From Paeniglutamicibacter gangotriensis Lz1y (GTDB lineage Bacteria; Actinomycetota; Actinomycetes; Actinomycetales; Micrococcaceae): a DNA stretch of 64,000 bases. Below are positions 7,953 through 16,229 of this stretch, piece after piece (position 1 is the first letter of the stretch; each line of letters begins with the position of its first letter). The stretch spans positions 310,001 through 374,000 of the forward strand of contig NZ_AOCK01000001.1 in the NCBI RefSeq assembly GCF_000348945.1. Direction: 5' to 3'. The notes under the pieces were generated by a model. It was not told the origin of the DNA, did no database searches, and saw only the letters and a list, made by a program, of their open reading frames with translations. Position numbers and translations under genes: made by a program.

Positions 7953-9098
7953 GTGACACAGAACCAGCTTTCGCTCCGCACCATCACCTCCACCGAACAC
8001 AATTCGTTTCTCGACGGCCGCCCGGGAGTCAGTTTCCTGCAGCGCCCCGAGTGGGCCCGCGTCAAGGGTGGTTGGGGATCCGAATCGCTGGGCTGGTTCA
8101 ATGACGATGAACTTGTGGGAGCCGCACTGGTCCTGCACCGCGCGGCCCCGGTCATCGGCCACACCTTGGCCTACCTGCCAGACGGACCCGTCGTGGACTG
8201 GGCAGACAACGGCACCGATGCCGTCCTAAAGCCGATGATTGAGCACTTCCGCAAGCGCAAGGTCTTCCTGGTTCGCATGGGACCGGGGCTGATGCGCAAC
8301 ACCTGGCCTGCCGCCGACGCACGCAAGGCGCTTTCCGGCGGTGAGCACAAGCTCATGCCTGAACTCGAGGTCTCGAGCCATGACGCCAGGGCCGAGGAGC
8401 TAGCGGCCGAGCTCGCCTCAGCGGGCTGGACCAAGCAGGAAGTTAACGAGGACTTTGCCGCGGGCCAGCCGGAGTTCGTGGCACGCATCCCACTGATCGA
8501 TGCACAAGGCAACGCGCTGGAACTGGACGGAGTGCTGGCGCAATTCGCGCAGACCGCGCGCAGCGAAACGCGCAAGGGCGCCCGCGGACCACTGGAGATC
8601 CAGATCGGCACGGCCGATGACATGGAGCGTTTCCACGAACTGTACCGAGAAACCGCGGACCGCAACGAGTTCTCCGGTCGGCCAGCCAGCTACTTCAGCA
8701 CCATGATGAACGAACTCAACACCGCGGTCCCGGGGTCCTGCACCCTGTATTTCGCGGTGCACGAGGGCGTCGACCTGGCCACGGCCATCCGCGTCCGCAG
8801 CGGCAACCTGGCCTGGTACCTCTACGGTGCCTCCAGCTCCGCCGAACGCAAGCTCTTCGCGCCCAAGGCGCTGGTGCACCGAATGATTACCGACTCGTTG
8901 GCCGAGGGATGCATTTACCTGGACCAGGGCGGGGTCTCTGCCACGCTGGACAAGGCCCATCACCTCTCCGGACTGACCCACTTCAAAACCTCCATGGGCT
9001 GTGACATCGTGCAGACCCTGGGCGAATGGGACCTTCCGTTGAATAAACCGTTGGCATGGGGCTTCAACAAATACATGGCCATGCGGGACCGCGGTTAA
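7953..9098 (+). CDS. FemAB/FemX-family peptidoglycan bridge aminoacyltransferase
   Basis: 381 residues from GTG 7953; the ATG at 7908 is inside a CsoR operator and is rejected. The family uses aminoacyl-tRNA to add amino acids to the lipid II stem-peptide Lys, through two GNAT-like halves. Supporting segments are an N-terminal region with FLQRPEWARVKGGWG and WFNDDELVGAALVLHRAAP, a central KGARGPLEIQ region with FHELYRETADRNEFSGRP, and a C-terminal WYLYGASSSAERKLFAPK and HLSGLTHFKTSMGCD. These are typical of FemAB proteins. The next gene, an ATP-grasp ligase, may add a further bridge residue. The amino acid transferred is unknown; L-Ala would fit Micrococcaceae with Ala-Glu bridges. Confidence 0.85.
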   Translation: MTQNQLSLRTITSTEHNSFLDGRPGVSFLQRPEWARVKGGWGSESLGWFNDDELVGAALVLHRAAPVIGHTLAYLPDGPVVDWADNGTDAVLKPMIEHFRKRKVFLVRMGPGLMRNTWPAADARKALSGGEHKLMPELEVSSHDARAEELAAELASAGWTKQEVNEDFAAGQPEFVARIPLIDAQGNALELDGVLAQFAQTARSETRKGARGPLEIQIGTADDMERFHELYRETADRNEFSGRPASYFSTMMNELNTAVPGSCTLYFAVHEGVDLATAIRVRSGNLAWYLYGASSSAERKLFAPKALVHRMITDSLAEGCIYLDQGGVSATLDKAHHLSGLTHFKTSMGCDIVQTLGEWDLPLNKPLAWGFNKYMAMRDRG

Positions 9099-9138
9099 GA
9101 GCCTGCCGCCATCCGGCCCGTGCGATAGGTTTGAACCC

Positions 9139-10419
9139 ATGAGTATTTCCGATTCACAGCCCTTCGTTCCCGTCATCCTCGGAGGGGACATTGGCACCTA
9201 CTCGCTGGCCCGAGAATTCCACGAAGCCTACGGAATCACCAGCGTGGGGGTTCCAGCCGGCGGCAACGGCGTCATCGATAACTCGGTGGCACTTGAGCTA
9301 CGCCCGGCCGGCAGCATCTTGGACGAGGACCGCGTTGTTGCGCACCTGCTGGCCCTCGGCAAGGAACTGACGAACGACGGCGCAAACCCGAGGCCATTGC
9401 TGCTCTGCGGATCCCTCGACCTGCACGTCATGCTGATCACCCGGCGCCGCGCGGAACTTGAGGTGTACTTCACGATTCCCTACGTGCCGCTCGAAATGAT
9501 GGAACAAGCGGCCCTCAAAGAGAACTTCTACGCACTATGCACGCGTTTAGGCATCCCGCACCCGTTCACCGTCTCCTACGATCCGGCCACGGCCCCTGAA
9601 CTGCTTCCAGCTGACTTACCGTTCCCGCTGATCGGGAAGCCTTCGGATTCCTCCACCTGGATTACTGCAAAGTTTGCCGGCAAACAGAAGATCCACACCA
9701 TCAATTCCCACGCCGAATTGATGGATCTGCTGGGCAGGATCCAGGCCAGCGGCTACGCCGAGCCTTATATTCTGCAGGAACTCATCCCCGGTGGGGACAG
9801 CAACATGCGCCTATGCACCTACTTCTCTTCGCAGGACGGAACCGTGCAGTTCGCCGGCTACGGGGAGGTCGTGGTGGAGGAGCACTCGCCACTGGTGCTG
9901 GGCAACTCCGCGGCCATCGTCACCGCTGTGGACTCGGAGGTCATCGATCACGGACGCCGTCTGCTGGAGGAACTGGGCTGGACAGGTTTCTCGATGTTCG
10001 ATGCGAAGCTCGACCCACGCGACGGTGTCATCAAGTTCTTCGAACTGAACCCCCGGCTGGGCCGAAATCATTACTACCTCACCGCTGCGGGTGCCAACGC
10101 CGCACGCTTCTACGTGCGTGAATACCTGGGTGCCGAATTCGACTCCACGGACCTTGAACCGGGCATCGTGCGTACCGATGGACACGGCGTGAAGGTGCTG
10201 GCCGTCGAGCACCTCTATACGGTGCTCCCGCACCACTTGCTGCGCCGCTTCTTGGACTCGGAGGTCGGGGCGAAGGCTGCGGCCCTGCTCAAGGCAGGCA
10301 AAGTCTCCAACCCGTTGCGTTACAGTGCAGAAAAGCACCCGAAGCGGAAGCTCTTCGTGCTGTTGAACTCCGTGAACCACTACCGAAAGTACAAGGCCTT
10401 CCCTCCGCGAACGCCCTAA
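9139..10419 (+). CDS. ATP-grasp carboxylate-amine ligase, possible bridge amino-acid ligase
   Basis: 426 residues, ATG 9139. N-terminal alpha/beta region (PVILGGDIGTYSLAREFHEAYG) followed by an ATP-grasp fold: a KENFYALCTRLGIPHP linker, nucleotide-binding PLIGKPSDSSTW and YILQELIPGGDSNM, and the metal-binding FFELNPRLGRNHYYLTAAG near residues 307-325. ATP-grasp enzymes activate a carboxylate as acyl-phosphate and join it to an amine. It follows the FemAB-like gene by 40 bases on the same strand. ATP-grasp enzymes of the AslFm type add a D-amino acid to the stem-peptide lysine in enterococci, so a peptidoglycan cross-bridge role (for example adding Asp or Glu) is a reasonable inference. No SD; possibly leaderless. 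Confidence 0.75.
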   Translation: MSISDSQPFVPVILGGDIGTYSLAREFHEAYGITSVGVPAGGNGVIDNSVALELRPAGSILDEDRVVAHLLALGKELTNDGANPRPLLLCGSLDLHVMLITRRRAELEVYFTIPYVPLEMMEQAALKENFYALCTRLGIPHPFTVSYDPATAPELLPADLPFPLIGKPSDSSTWITAKFAGKQKIHTINSHAELMDLLGRIQASGYAEPYILQELIPGGDSNMRLCTYFSSQDGTVQFAGYGEVVVEEHSPLVLGNSAAIVTAVDSEVIDHGRRLLEELGWTGFSMFDAKLDPRDGVIKFFELNPRLGRNHYYLTAAGANAARFYVREYLGAEFDSTDLEPGIVRTDGHGVKVLAVEHLYTVLPHHLLRRFLDSEVGAKAAALLKAGKVSNPLRYSAEKHPKRKLFVLLNSVNHYRKYKAFPPRTP

Positions 10420-10438
10420 TGGCCGTGGGATCCCGTAG

Positions 10439-10501
10439 TGCCTCATGTCAATGTGCTCGCCAAATGAGTACCGCGTGCCTCATCAAAAATGCTCGCGAAA
10501 T
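10439..10501 (+). repeat. left terminal inverted repeat with duplicated end motif
   Basis: Outer copy TGCCTCATGTCAATGTGCTC (10439 on) and inner copy TGCCTCATCAAAAATGCTCG (10476 on), each continuing into GCNAAAT. Both are matched in inverted orientation at the right end. Confidence 0.75.
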
Positions 10502-10505
10502 CCCG

Positions 10506-11711
10506 TCAGGCAATCCTGGTTTGTGACCGGGTCTTCAGGGCCGCCAGCCGGATGAGTTCCCCCTGGATATTGTTGATCTCCTTGGTCATTTTTGCCAGGT
10601 CAGTGGCCACGTAGGTTTCCGTCATTCTCTGGCGTTCGGGCGGCAGCATGATCCCGGTGTCCTTCACTCGGTCCGCCGGGGTGCGCGGGGCGTCGTAGTC
10701 GCGGGTGTGTCGCCCGGTGGCAGTGAGCCTGTATCCGATGGCTTTCTTGGTCGGCAGGAACAGGTTCTTGCGCAGGTTCACCAGCGGCCACAAACGGTTC
10801 AGCAGGGCCAGCTCGGTCGGGGTGTCGTAGCGGTAGTTGAACGCGCTGCGCCGCACGATATCCCCATTTTTCTGCTCCACGAACGGGTTGTCGTTTGAGT
10901 GGTGGGGACGGGATCTGGTCATCCGAATATTGTGTTCCTTGGCCCACGTGGTTACGGCATAATTGAGGAATTCTGATCCGTTGTCGACGTGCGCTCTGTC
11001 GATCGGAAAGGGGAATTCTGAGCGGATCTCCTCCAGCGCCAGAACAATCCATTTGGCGGCCTTGTTCTTCACCGAACGGTTCACCGTCCACCCGGTGAAG
11101 GTGTCGGTGACGGTGAGCGTGAAAGCGTATTCGCCCTTGGCGGTGAGACCGCAGTGGGCGACGGTATCGATGGCCACCAGCCCGGGTTGTCGGTCGATCA
11201 CCGGGATGCGAGTCATGATGGGAATCGCCTGCCGGTACTGGTTTTTGGTGGAGTGAGTGGTGGAGATTCCATCCGGTTGCAACTGGGCTTTATAGGGCTT
11301 TAGGAGCCGGTCGATCGTCGCGGGGCTGATGGCCAGCAGCTGCTCACGCACCAGTGGTCCGTAGCGGCCGCGTACCGGGCCGAAGGACCCCCTCCCGGCA
11401 TGGGATTCCATGTTGTCCAGGGTCGACGCCATGGCAGCGGCTAGGTATTTGCCGCATGGCCGGTCCGCGATCAGCCAGACCCGTTGTAGGACCTTCAGGG
11501 TGTCGTAGCCGTAGGAGGGTGAGCGGGGTTTGTGTTTCACTGCGGAAGCCGGCCCGCGTCGCTTGAGGGCGTTATTTAGTTGCCGTCGGGCGTTGGCCCG
11601 GGACCAACCGATCTCGGCTTGGAGCCGGTCCAGGATCACGCCCCTAGCCTTCTTTGAAGCCCGCGAGTATGCGGTTGCTTCTTTCTTGGTGATCTCCCGA
11701 CGCGCAGACAT
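10506..11711 (-). CDS. IS transposase with integrase-type (DDE) catalytic core
   Basis: About 401 residues from ATG 11711; in-frame starts at 11729 and 11780 are also possible, the last lying inside the terminal repeat. N-terminal helix-turn-helix region (TKKEATAYSRASKKARGVILD), then an rve-type core: VAIDTVAHCG (first Asp), RAHVDNGSEFLN (second Asp) and NDNPFVEQKNGDIVRR (Glu). The RPHHSNDNPFVEQKN signature is common in integrase-core transposases of about 400-430 residues. I cannot assign the ISfinder family safely; ISNCY- or IS481-related types are candidates. The reading frame is intact, so the element may be active. Confidence 0.9.
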   Translation of the reverse strand: MSARREITKKEATAYSRASKKARGVILDRLQAEIGWSRANARRQLNNALKRRGPASAVKHKPRSPSYGYDTLKVLQRVWLIADRPCGKYLAAAMASTLDNMESHAGRGSFGPVRGRYGPLVREQLLAISPATIDRLLKPYKAQLQPDGISTTHSTKNQYRQAIPIMTRIPVIDRQPGLVAIDTVAHCGLTAKGEYAFTLTVTDTFTGWTVNRSVKNKAAKWIVLALEEIRSEFPFPIDRAHVDNGSEFLNYAVTTWAKEHNIRMTRSRPHHSNDNPFVEQKNGDIVRRSAFNYRYDTPTELALLNRLWPLVNLRKNLFLPTKKAIGYRLTATGRHTRDYDAPRTPADRVKDTGIMLPPERQRMTETYVATDLAKMTKEINNIQGELIRLAALKTRSQTRIA

Positions 11712-11767
11712 CGTCAACCCATAATCCATCCCTCCAGCACACCAAGGTGCCCGGTAGTACACCAGAG

Positions 11768-11829
11768 ATTTCGCGAGCATTTCTCAAATGAGGCACGCAC
11801 CTCGTTTGGCGAGCACTTTAGATGAGTCA
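11768..11829 (-). repeat. right terminal inverted repeat with duplicated end motif
   Basis: In inverted orientation the inner copy (11768-11795) reads TGCCTCATTTGAGAAATGCT then CGCGAAAT. The outer copy (11801-11829) reads TGACTCATCTAAAGTGCTCG then CCAAACGAG. Confidence 0.75.
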
Positions 11830-11896
11830 ACACGGATCCTAGTGATCGATGCGTGCTGGGCGTAGAGTGTGGCTACCGGACCACGCAGGAGGACAA

Positions 11897-12064
11897 ATGA
11901 GCGACTACAAGGTATACACGGATGCCGAGCGCGCGTCGTATCTATCCCCTGCTTGTGAGCGTTGCGGGCAACGCCGGCATATTGTGTGGGAAGACCGCGG
12001 CGAGGACAAAGCCCACTGGTTGCCGCGCGATGCCGGATGCACTAACGAGGCTTGCACGGCCTGA
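11897..12064 (+). CDS. small Cys-containing protein (possible zinc ribbon)
   Basis: 55 residues from ATG 11897 with an excellent AGGAGG SD (starting at 11888). Sequence features: CERCGQ and a later CTNEAC, giving four Cys as two CxxC-like pairs (CxxC and Cx4C) around a WEDRGEDKAHW loop. This could bind one zinc ion. No signal peptide or membrane segment. It follows the insertion sequence directly. Family not recognised. The good SD and the paired Cys make a real gene likely despite the small size. Confidence 0.6.
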   Translation: MSDYKVYTDAERASYLSPACERCGQRRHIVWEDRGEDKAHWLPRDAGCTNEACTA

Positions 12065-12192
12065 CTATTCGCCGTCTCGGGAACGACGCCGCGTTGCCTG
12101 TTGCGCGACTATTGTGTTGCCCCGGCCATGGCGAAATACCGCGCCCGCAGTGTGGTTCCAGCAGCGCGCCGCTCGAGTGGCTGCGACTGGAC

Positions 12193-12609
12193 TCAGGTGC
12201 CCGGCGTGACCGACATATCCATCCAGCCGACTTCCCATTCGTGCCCGTCCGGATCTAGGAATGCAACCGAGTACATGCCTGGGAACTCTTCGGCGGCCTC
12301 GCGATAGATGGTCCCGCCGCTTGCCAAGGCACGTTTGGAAAACTCATCGACTTCTTCGCGGGTTTCCCCGCTGATGGCATTGAGGACCTCTCGTGGGCCG
12401 GCGCCATATGCAGGCTCGTCGCCGTTGCGAAGGAACGATGAATAGAACGTCTCGGTGAGCACCATGACCCAGATGGTTTCGGTAATCTTCCAGGAGCTGG
12501 CGACTTCGTTGGAAAAATCCTTGTTCTTTTCGAAGCCGAGCCCGGAGTAGAAGGTATCCGAGGCTGCGAGGTCTTTGGTGGGCAGATTGACGTAAAGCAT
12601 GCGGGCCAT
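12193..12609 (-). CDS. VOC-superfamily (glyoxalase/dioxygenase-fold) protein
   Basis: 138 residues, ATG 12609 with an AAGGAC SD. Two beta-alpha-beta-beta-beta units: MLYVNLPTKDLAASDTFYSG LGFE at the N-terminus and SVAFLDPDGHEWEVGWMD at the C-terminus. This matches the VOC proteins often annotated as glyoxalase or extradiol dioxygenase. The C-terminal DPDGHEWEVGWMD has the usual metal-ligand Glu. A conserved subgroup with LYVNLPVKDL and this ending is widespread in bacteria with no proven substrate. It has no operon partner here. Confidence 0.85.
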   Translation of the reverse strand: MARMLYVNLPTKDLAASDTFYSGLGFEKNKDFSNEVASSWKITETIWVMVLTETFYSSFLRNGDEPAYGAGPREVLNAISGETREEVDEFSKRALASGGTIYREAAEEFPGMYSVAFLDPDGHEWEVGWMDMSVTPGT

Positions 12610-12949
12610 GGGGACTGTCCTTCTACTTGAGTGGAGCCTGAGCGGCTGCGGGAGGGCTTCCCGAACCTATGATCCGTGGCTATCCGTACGGAGGCAATAG
12701 GAAAATCAGCAAAAAATCGAAGAGGTTCCAACTTCCTTCGGTGTTCTTCGCACGTAGCTACCTTGGCGTTGTTGAGGGGAACCTCGGGCGCCGAGATTCG
12801 GACGCGGGAACTGGCGGGACGGGTGCGTTGTGGGGTTCAACCGGGAGGATTTCTCCCCTAAGCTGGGAGTCGGATCGTGAACGGCGTCACTTGGGGCGCC
12901 GTCAGGGCTCCCATGCGTGGGAATTCCTGATCTCTGTGGAAGGCGAAAG
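12610..12949. other. intergenic region, no gene supported
   Basis: Between two divergently transcribed genes. Short open frames here have no SD and no recognisable composition. Presumably it holds the promoters of the VOC gene (-) and the GAF regulator (+). No clear palindrome was found. Confidence 0.5.
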
Positions 12950-14263
12950 ATGGCACTGATGTCTCCGGCCTCACTGGCCCTGCAGCGCCGTGCGTTGGCG
13001 GCACACGAGTCGTTGGACACCGGCGCAGGGGCCGAAGGAGCCTGGCAGCTGAGGGACGTGGTCCGCGAATCCTGGCTGCGCTCGCTGGAATACAAGGACG
13101 CGTCCGCGTCCAACGCCGACACGGTGCTCAGCGACCAGGACCTGCGTGTTCTGCGCATGGCGTCGCCTTTGCGCCTGGTACTTCCGGTCTTTGACAGCCT
13201 GCTTCTGGAGCCAACGCGAGATGCCAAACTCATTTTGGCCATCGGGGACCCCAGTGGTCGCCTTCTTTGGGTCAAGGGCGAGAGTCAGGTGCTGCGGGAA
13301 GCTGAGTCTATGGCATTTGTCCCAGGGGCGGATTGGTCTGAGCGTACCGTCGGCACCTCTGCTCCGGGCACTGCATTGGTCACCGGTGGCGGCGTGCAAG
13401 TGGCAGGTGCAGAACACTTCGACCCCATCGCCCACCGTTGGAGTTGCACGGCAGTGCCTATCCATGCGCCCGACACCGGGGAAATACTGGGCGTCATTGA
13501 CATCACCGGCGGAGCCGATGCCGTCGCCGCCCATTCACTGGCACTGTTGAAAGCTGCCGTTGCTGCGGCCGAATCCGAGTTGAGGTGGCACCAAGAACAC
13601 TTCGAACCGACGCGTAGGAGCATTGCGGTGTCTGCCGCCCGGAGCGCCCCGAAACTTGAGACATTTGAAGAGACTGAGCTTCTGGTGACCCGGGGTAGCG
13701 GCGCCGAGTTGCGTCGTGGCGAACGTCGCGTAGAGCTCAGTGCTCGGCACGCAGAACTGCTGGTGCTCCTGAGCTGGCACCGGCACGGGCTCAGTGGCGA
13801 GCAGCTCGTGGAACTGCTGCACCTCAATCCGGATGCGGCCGATCTGGGTACGTTGCGGGCGGAGCTGGTCCGTTTGCGGAAGGTGATTTCAGACTTTGAC
13901 GAATCATTGGTTCCTCGATCGCGTCCCTACCGGCTGGAGAAGGTTCCACGCTGCGATGCCTGGGAAGTCATCAAGGCCATTGAAAGCGGCGATCTGGATG
14001 GCGCGCTCAACAACTACTTAGGCCCGGTGCTGCCACGCTCCGTGGCTCCCGGAATCGGGGAGATCCGCGACGAAGTGTTCGCGGTCCTGCGCCAGGCCAT
14101 GTTGCAGGATGGCAGCGACGGACAGCTGATCCGGTTCCTTGAACTACCCGAGGTGCAGGACGACGAAGAGGTGCTGGGCACCGCGTTGCAGGTGTTGCCT
14201 GCCCGTTCCCCGCACCGTGCACTGGTCGTGGCGGCTCTGGAGCGGATCGAATCCCGCCGTTAG
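12950..14263 (+). CDS. GAF-domain transcriptional regulator with C-terminal winged helix
   Basis: 437 residues from ATG 12950 (GGAAGG upstream). The N-terminal part, with LRDVVRESWLRSLEY and LVLPVFDSLL, resembles the sensory half of AcoR-like activators. A GAF domain follows around 60-210 (LILAIGDPSGRLLWVKG; WSERTVGTSAPGTALVTG; WSCTAVPIHAPDTGEILGVIDITGG). There is no AAA+ sigma-54 module. Instead the C-terminus (about 245-340) has ELSARHAELLVLLSWHRHGL and TLRAELVRLRKVISDF, which look like an OmpR/BTAD-type winged helix. Homologues of this architecture accompany aldehyde dehydrogenase genes in Actinobacteria, so it probably regulates the dehydrogenases at 16.3-19.1 kb. The effector is unknown. 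Confidence 0.75.
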   Translation: MALMSPASLALQRRALAAHESLDTGAGAEGAWQLRDVVRESWLRSLEYKDASASNADTVLSDQDLRVLRMASPLRLVLPVFDSLLLEPTRDAKLILAIGDPSGRLLWVKGESQVLREAESMAFVPGADWSERTVGTSAPGTALVTGGGVQVAGAEHFDPIAHRWSCTAVPIHAPDTGEILGVIDITGGADAVAAHSLALLKAAVAAAESELRWHQEHFEPTRRSIAVSAARSAPKLETFEETELLVTRGSGAELRRGERRVELSARHAELLVLLSWHRHGLSGEQLVELLHLNPDAADLGTLRAELVRLRKVISDFDESLVPRSRPYRLEKVPRCDAWEVIKAIESGDLDGALNNYLGPVLPRSVAPGIGEIRDEVFAVLRQAMLQDGSDGQLIRFLELPEVQDDEEVLGTALQVLPARSPHRALVVAALERIESRR

Positions 14264-16026
14264 TCGGTGAAGAGGGGTGGGGTGTAGCCGGAAGTACGCA
14301 ATTCCGGATGCCAATGAAGATTCCGTTCCGGCTCTCCCCGAGGCTGACCCGCCTGCCCGATCACAAACGGGATCCCATTGATCATTTTCAGCGTGATCAA
14401 CCCGGCATGCACCATCGCATGATGATGAGCACAACAACTAGAACCATTATTAACACTAGTCAGACCACCTTCCAGCCACGGCTTCACATGATGAGCCTCA
14501 TTAGTGGACGCCGGCCGTCGACAACCCGGAACCACACAACCACGATCACGAATCGCGATGGCCTTGCGCTGAGCCGAGGAGAAACTCCTGGCCTCCCGGC
14601 CCAGATCCAAAATCTCCCCCGCACCACCGAGCACCACCGGAAGTAAATCTCCGGTGCAGGCCAAGCGGCGGATGTTCGCCGCCGAAATCGGGAGCCCGTG
14701 ATCGGTGATCCCCGCGTCTTCGCATTGACCCAACAGGGCCTGATAACCGATCAACACCCCGATCCGCACCCGCATGCCTCCGGATTCGGGGACACCGGTA
14801 CCATTCAACGTCCCGCTGACTGCCGCGATCACCCCATCTAAGAGCAATTGCGGGCTAGTGCGTGGATCTCGGGTATCCGACCATGTTGCGGTCGCGCCAG
14901 CATGGTTGGTGGTTGCGCCGTTGACGGTGGTGGCAGGAACCCCACCGACCCATTCGCTGCGCGGCACATCGGCCGGATCGGTACCCGGAGCCACCGCCCA
15001 CGCAGGGGCCGGAGCCCCGACGAAGGAACCCCCAGCATCCCCAGCCTGACCAGCCTCACAGGTAGTCCCGTTCCCGTTACTGTTGCTTTTACTGCTGGTG
15101 GTGGAGGCAGACGTTGGTGGAAGCTTCGTGGAACGAGGATTGGTCCAGGCCTCACCGAAAGCTTGGAGCGTTTCCGAATCGATCGGGTCGCAGCGCATCA
15201 GATACTCATCAAATCCGTCGCGGTGACCTCGGAAGAACATGCCGCGTTTGGCGATGATCTGCTCATCGGTCAGCGGTGCCCCGTTTTCGGCCAGAAACGT
15301 GCCCCAGTCGGTCAGGGCCTTGCGAGAATCTTTAGGCTCCCGGGTCTGGGCCTCATGGGCTAGGTCTTCTTCGATGACCGCTGAGAGCTTCGAGGCATCC
15401 GGGCGGTCGGCAAGACGCGGACCCATCGCTTCTAATCCTCCGGCCAACGAAGCCAGCGTTCCCACATCCGCCGTTCCATCGGCTGCGGCCTTCGCCAACA
15501 CCGGGAACAGTGGCGCCATCGGATCAGGAGTGTCGGTATCAGTGCCGGTGTCGGCTGCGAGAACCTGAGTGGGTGTGGGGGCTGGGGCGACCAGTAACCG
15601 GGAGCCATTGAGCCGGCGGCGGGCCTCGGTCGCGGAAATATGCAGGTGCCCCTGCATCCACGAGGCAGTATTGCGGTGGGGACTCATCCCCGAACACATA
15701 CGCTCCACCGGAACCCTGGCGGTGCCGTCGGCCAGGGATTGCGGGTCAGCGGCCAGGGCGTCAATGTCCGTGGCGGTTTGTGGATCCAGCCGGTGTATCT
15801 GGTTCGCGTCGGCAACAAATACGGTCTGCAGCTGGCGGTAGGCAATCGCCCGGTTTCCCTGCTCGAGCAGGCCCAAAACCACTGCGGAGGAAGCAGCATC
15901 TAGGTCCAAGGATTCTAGGTCAGCACCGGCGGCACGCAGCTGAAGCACCGCGGTGGCAAGATGCCGGACCGCGGTGTCGGTGGCGGCCTGCCTCGTGGGG
16001 CGGGCCGTGAAGCTGGGTGTGTCCAT
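14260..16026 (-). CDS. DUF222 / HNH endonuclease domain protein
   Basis: 588 residues, ATG 16026. The N-terminal and central part is a long helical DUF222 region. The C-terminus carries an HNH nuclease motif: CVVPGCRRPASTNEAHHVKPW, then LTSVNNGSSCCAHHHAMVH, with a Cys4-like zinc site and the catalytic His pair. A low-complexity Ser/Asn/Gly linker (about 310-330) splits the two halves. The family occurs in many copies in actinobacterial genomes and its role is uncertain: nicking nuclease, mobile-element passenger or defence are all suggested. Its stop overlaps the stop of the convergent GAF regulator gene by four bases. Confidence 0.9.
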   Translation of the reverse strand: MDTPSFTARPTRQAATDTAVRHLATAVLQLRAAGADLESLDLDAASSAVVLGLLEQGNRAIAYRQLQTVFVADANQIHRLDPQTATDIDALAADPQSLADGTARVPVERMCSGMSPHRNTASWMQGHLHISATEARRRLNGSRLLVAPAPTPTQVLAADTGTDTDTPDPMAPLFPVLAKAAADGTADVGTLASLAGGLEAMGPRLADRPDASKLSAVIEEDLAHEAQTREPKDSRKALTDWGTFLAENGAPLTDEQIIAKRGMFFRGHRDGFDEYLMRCDPIDSETLQAFGEAWTNPRSTKLPPTSASTTSSKSNSNGNGTTCEAGQAGDAGGSFVGAPAPAWAVAPGTDPADVPRSEWVGGVPATTVNGATTNHAGATATWSDTRDPRTSPQLLLDGVIAAVSGTLNGTGVPESGGMRVRIGVLIGYQALLGQCEDAGITDHGLPISAANIRRLACTGDLLPVVLGGAGEILDLGREARSFSSAQRKAIAIRDRGCVVPGCRRPASTNEAHHVKPWLEGGLTSVNNGSSCCAHHHAMVHAGLITLKMINGIPFVIGQAGQPRGEPERNLHWHPELRTSGYTPPLFTD

Positions 16027-16208
16027 GAGCCCATGATGCGCCGATCGGTACCCGTCGTGCGGCCCGAATGAGCAAATGTGGGGGGAAGTGAAACCACGAA
16101 AAGGCCCCGATGGGCCCCCTTGGTGGGATGAGAATCAGGAAGTCTTACCTGTTCTCGGGCGGGTATTCCGATGGCTCTTGGTACGAAGTTGATGGTGTTC
16201 CGAGGAAT

Positions 16209-16226
16209 GCAACGTTGCCGCAACGT
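16209..16226. promoter_or_regulatory. GCAACGT inverted/direct repeats upstream of aldehyde dehydrogenase
   Basis: GCAACGTTGC (16209-16218, a perfect palindrome) is followed at once by CGCAACGT, and ACGTTGC-C-GCAACGT (16212-16226) is also a perfect inverted repeat. Candidate operator for the GAF regulator encoded nearby. Confidence 0.45.
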
Positions 16227-16229
16227 GCC

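Larger units (their letters stand above)
10439..11829 (-). mobile_element. complete insertion sequence with one DDE transposase gene
   Basis: About 1.39 kb bounded by imperfect inverted repeats of roughly 60 bases. Each end contains two copies of a motif of the form TGCCTCAT-N3-5-AATGCTCGCGAAAT: 10439-10468 and 10476-10501 on the left, 11768-11795 and 11801-11829 (inverted) on the right. One transposase gene lies inside. No convincing target-site duplication is visible; the flanks CGTAG and ACACG differ. It sits between the ATP-grasp gene and a small hypothetical gene and interrupts neither visibly. The exact outer boundaries are uncertain by a few bases. Confidence 0.85.

Noticed and set aside
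7858-7959. 34-codon N-terminal extension of CsoR
   Set aside because: It would be encoded by the two CsoR operators and the promoter itself; CsoR proteins normally start near the MENIAAAVD position.
10430-11839. Target-site duplication around the insertion sequence
   Set aside because: Flanking bases (CGTAG left, ACACG right) do not match; GGATCC occurs at slightly different distances on both sides but is too far and too common to be a duplication.
12669-12949. 96-codon open frame overlapping the GAF regulator start
   Set aside because: No SD, no recognisable protein features, and it overlaps the well-supported start at 12950.
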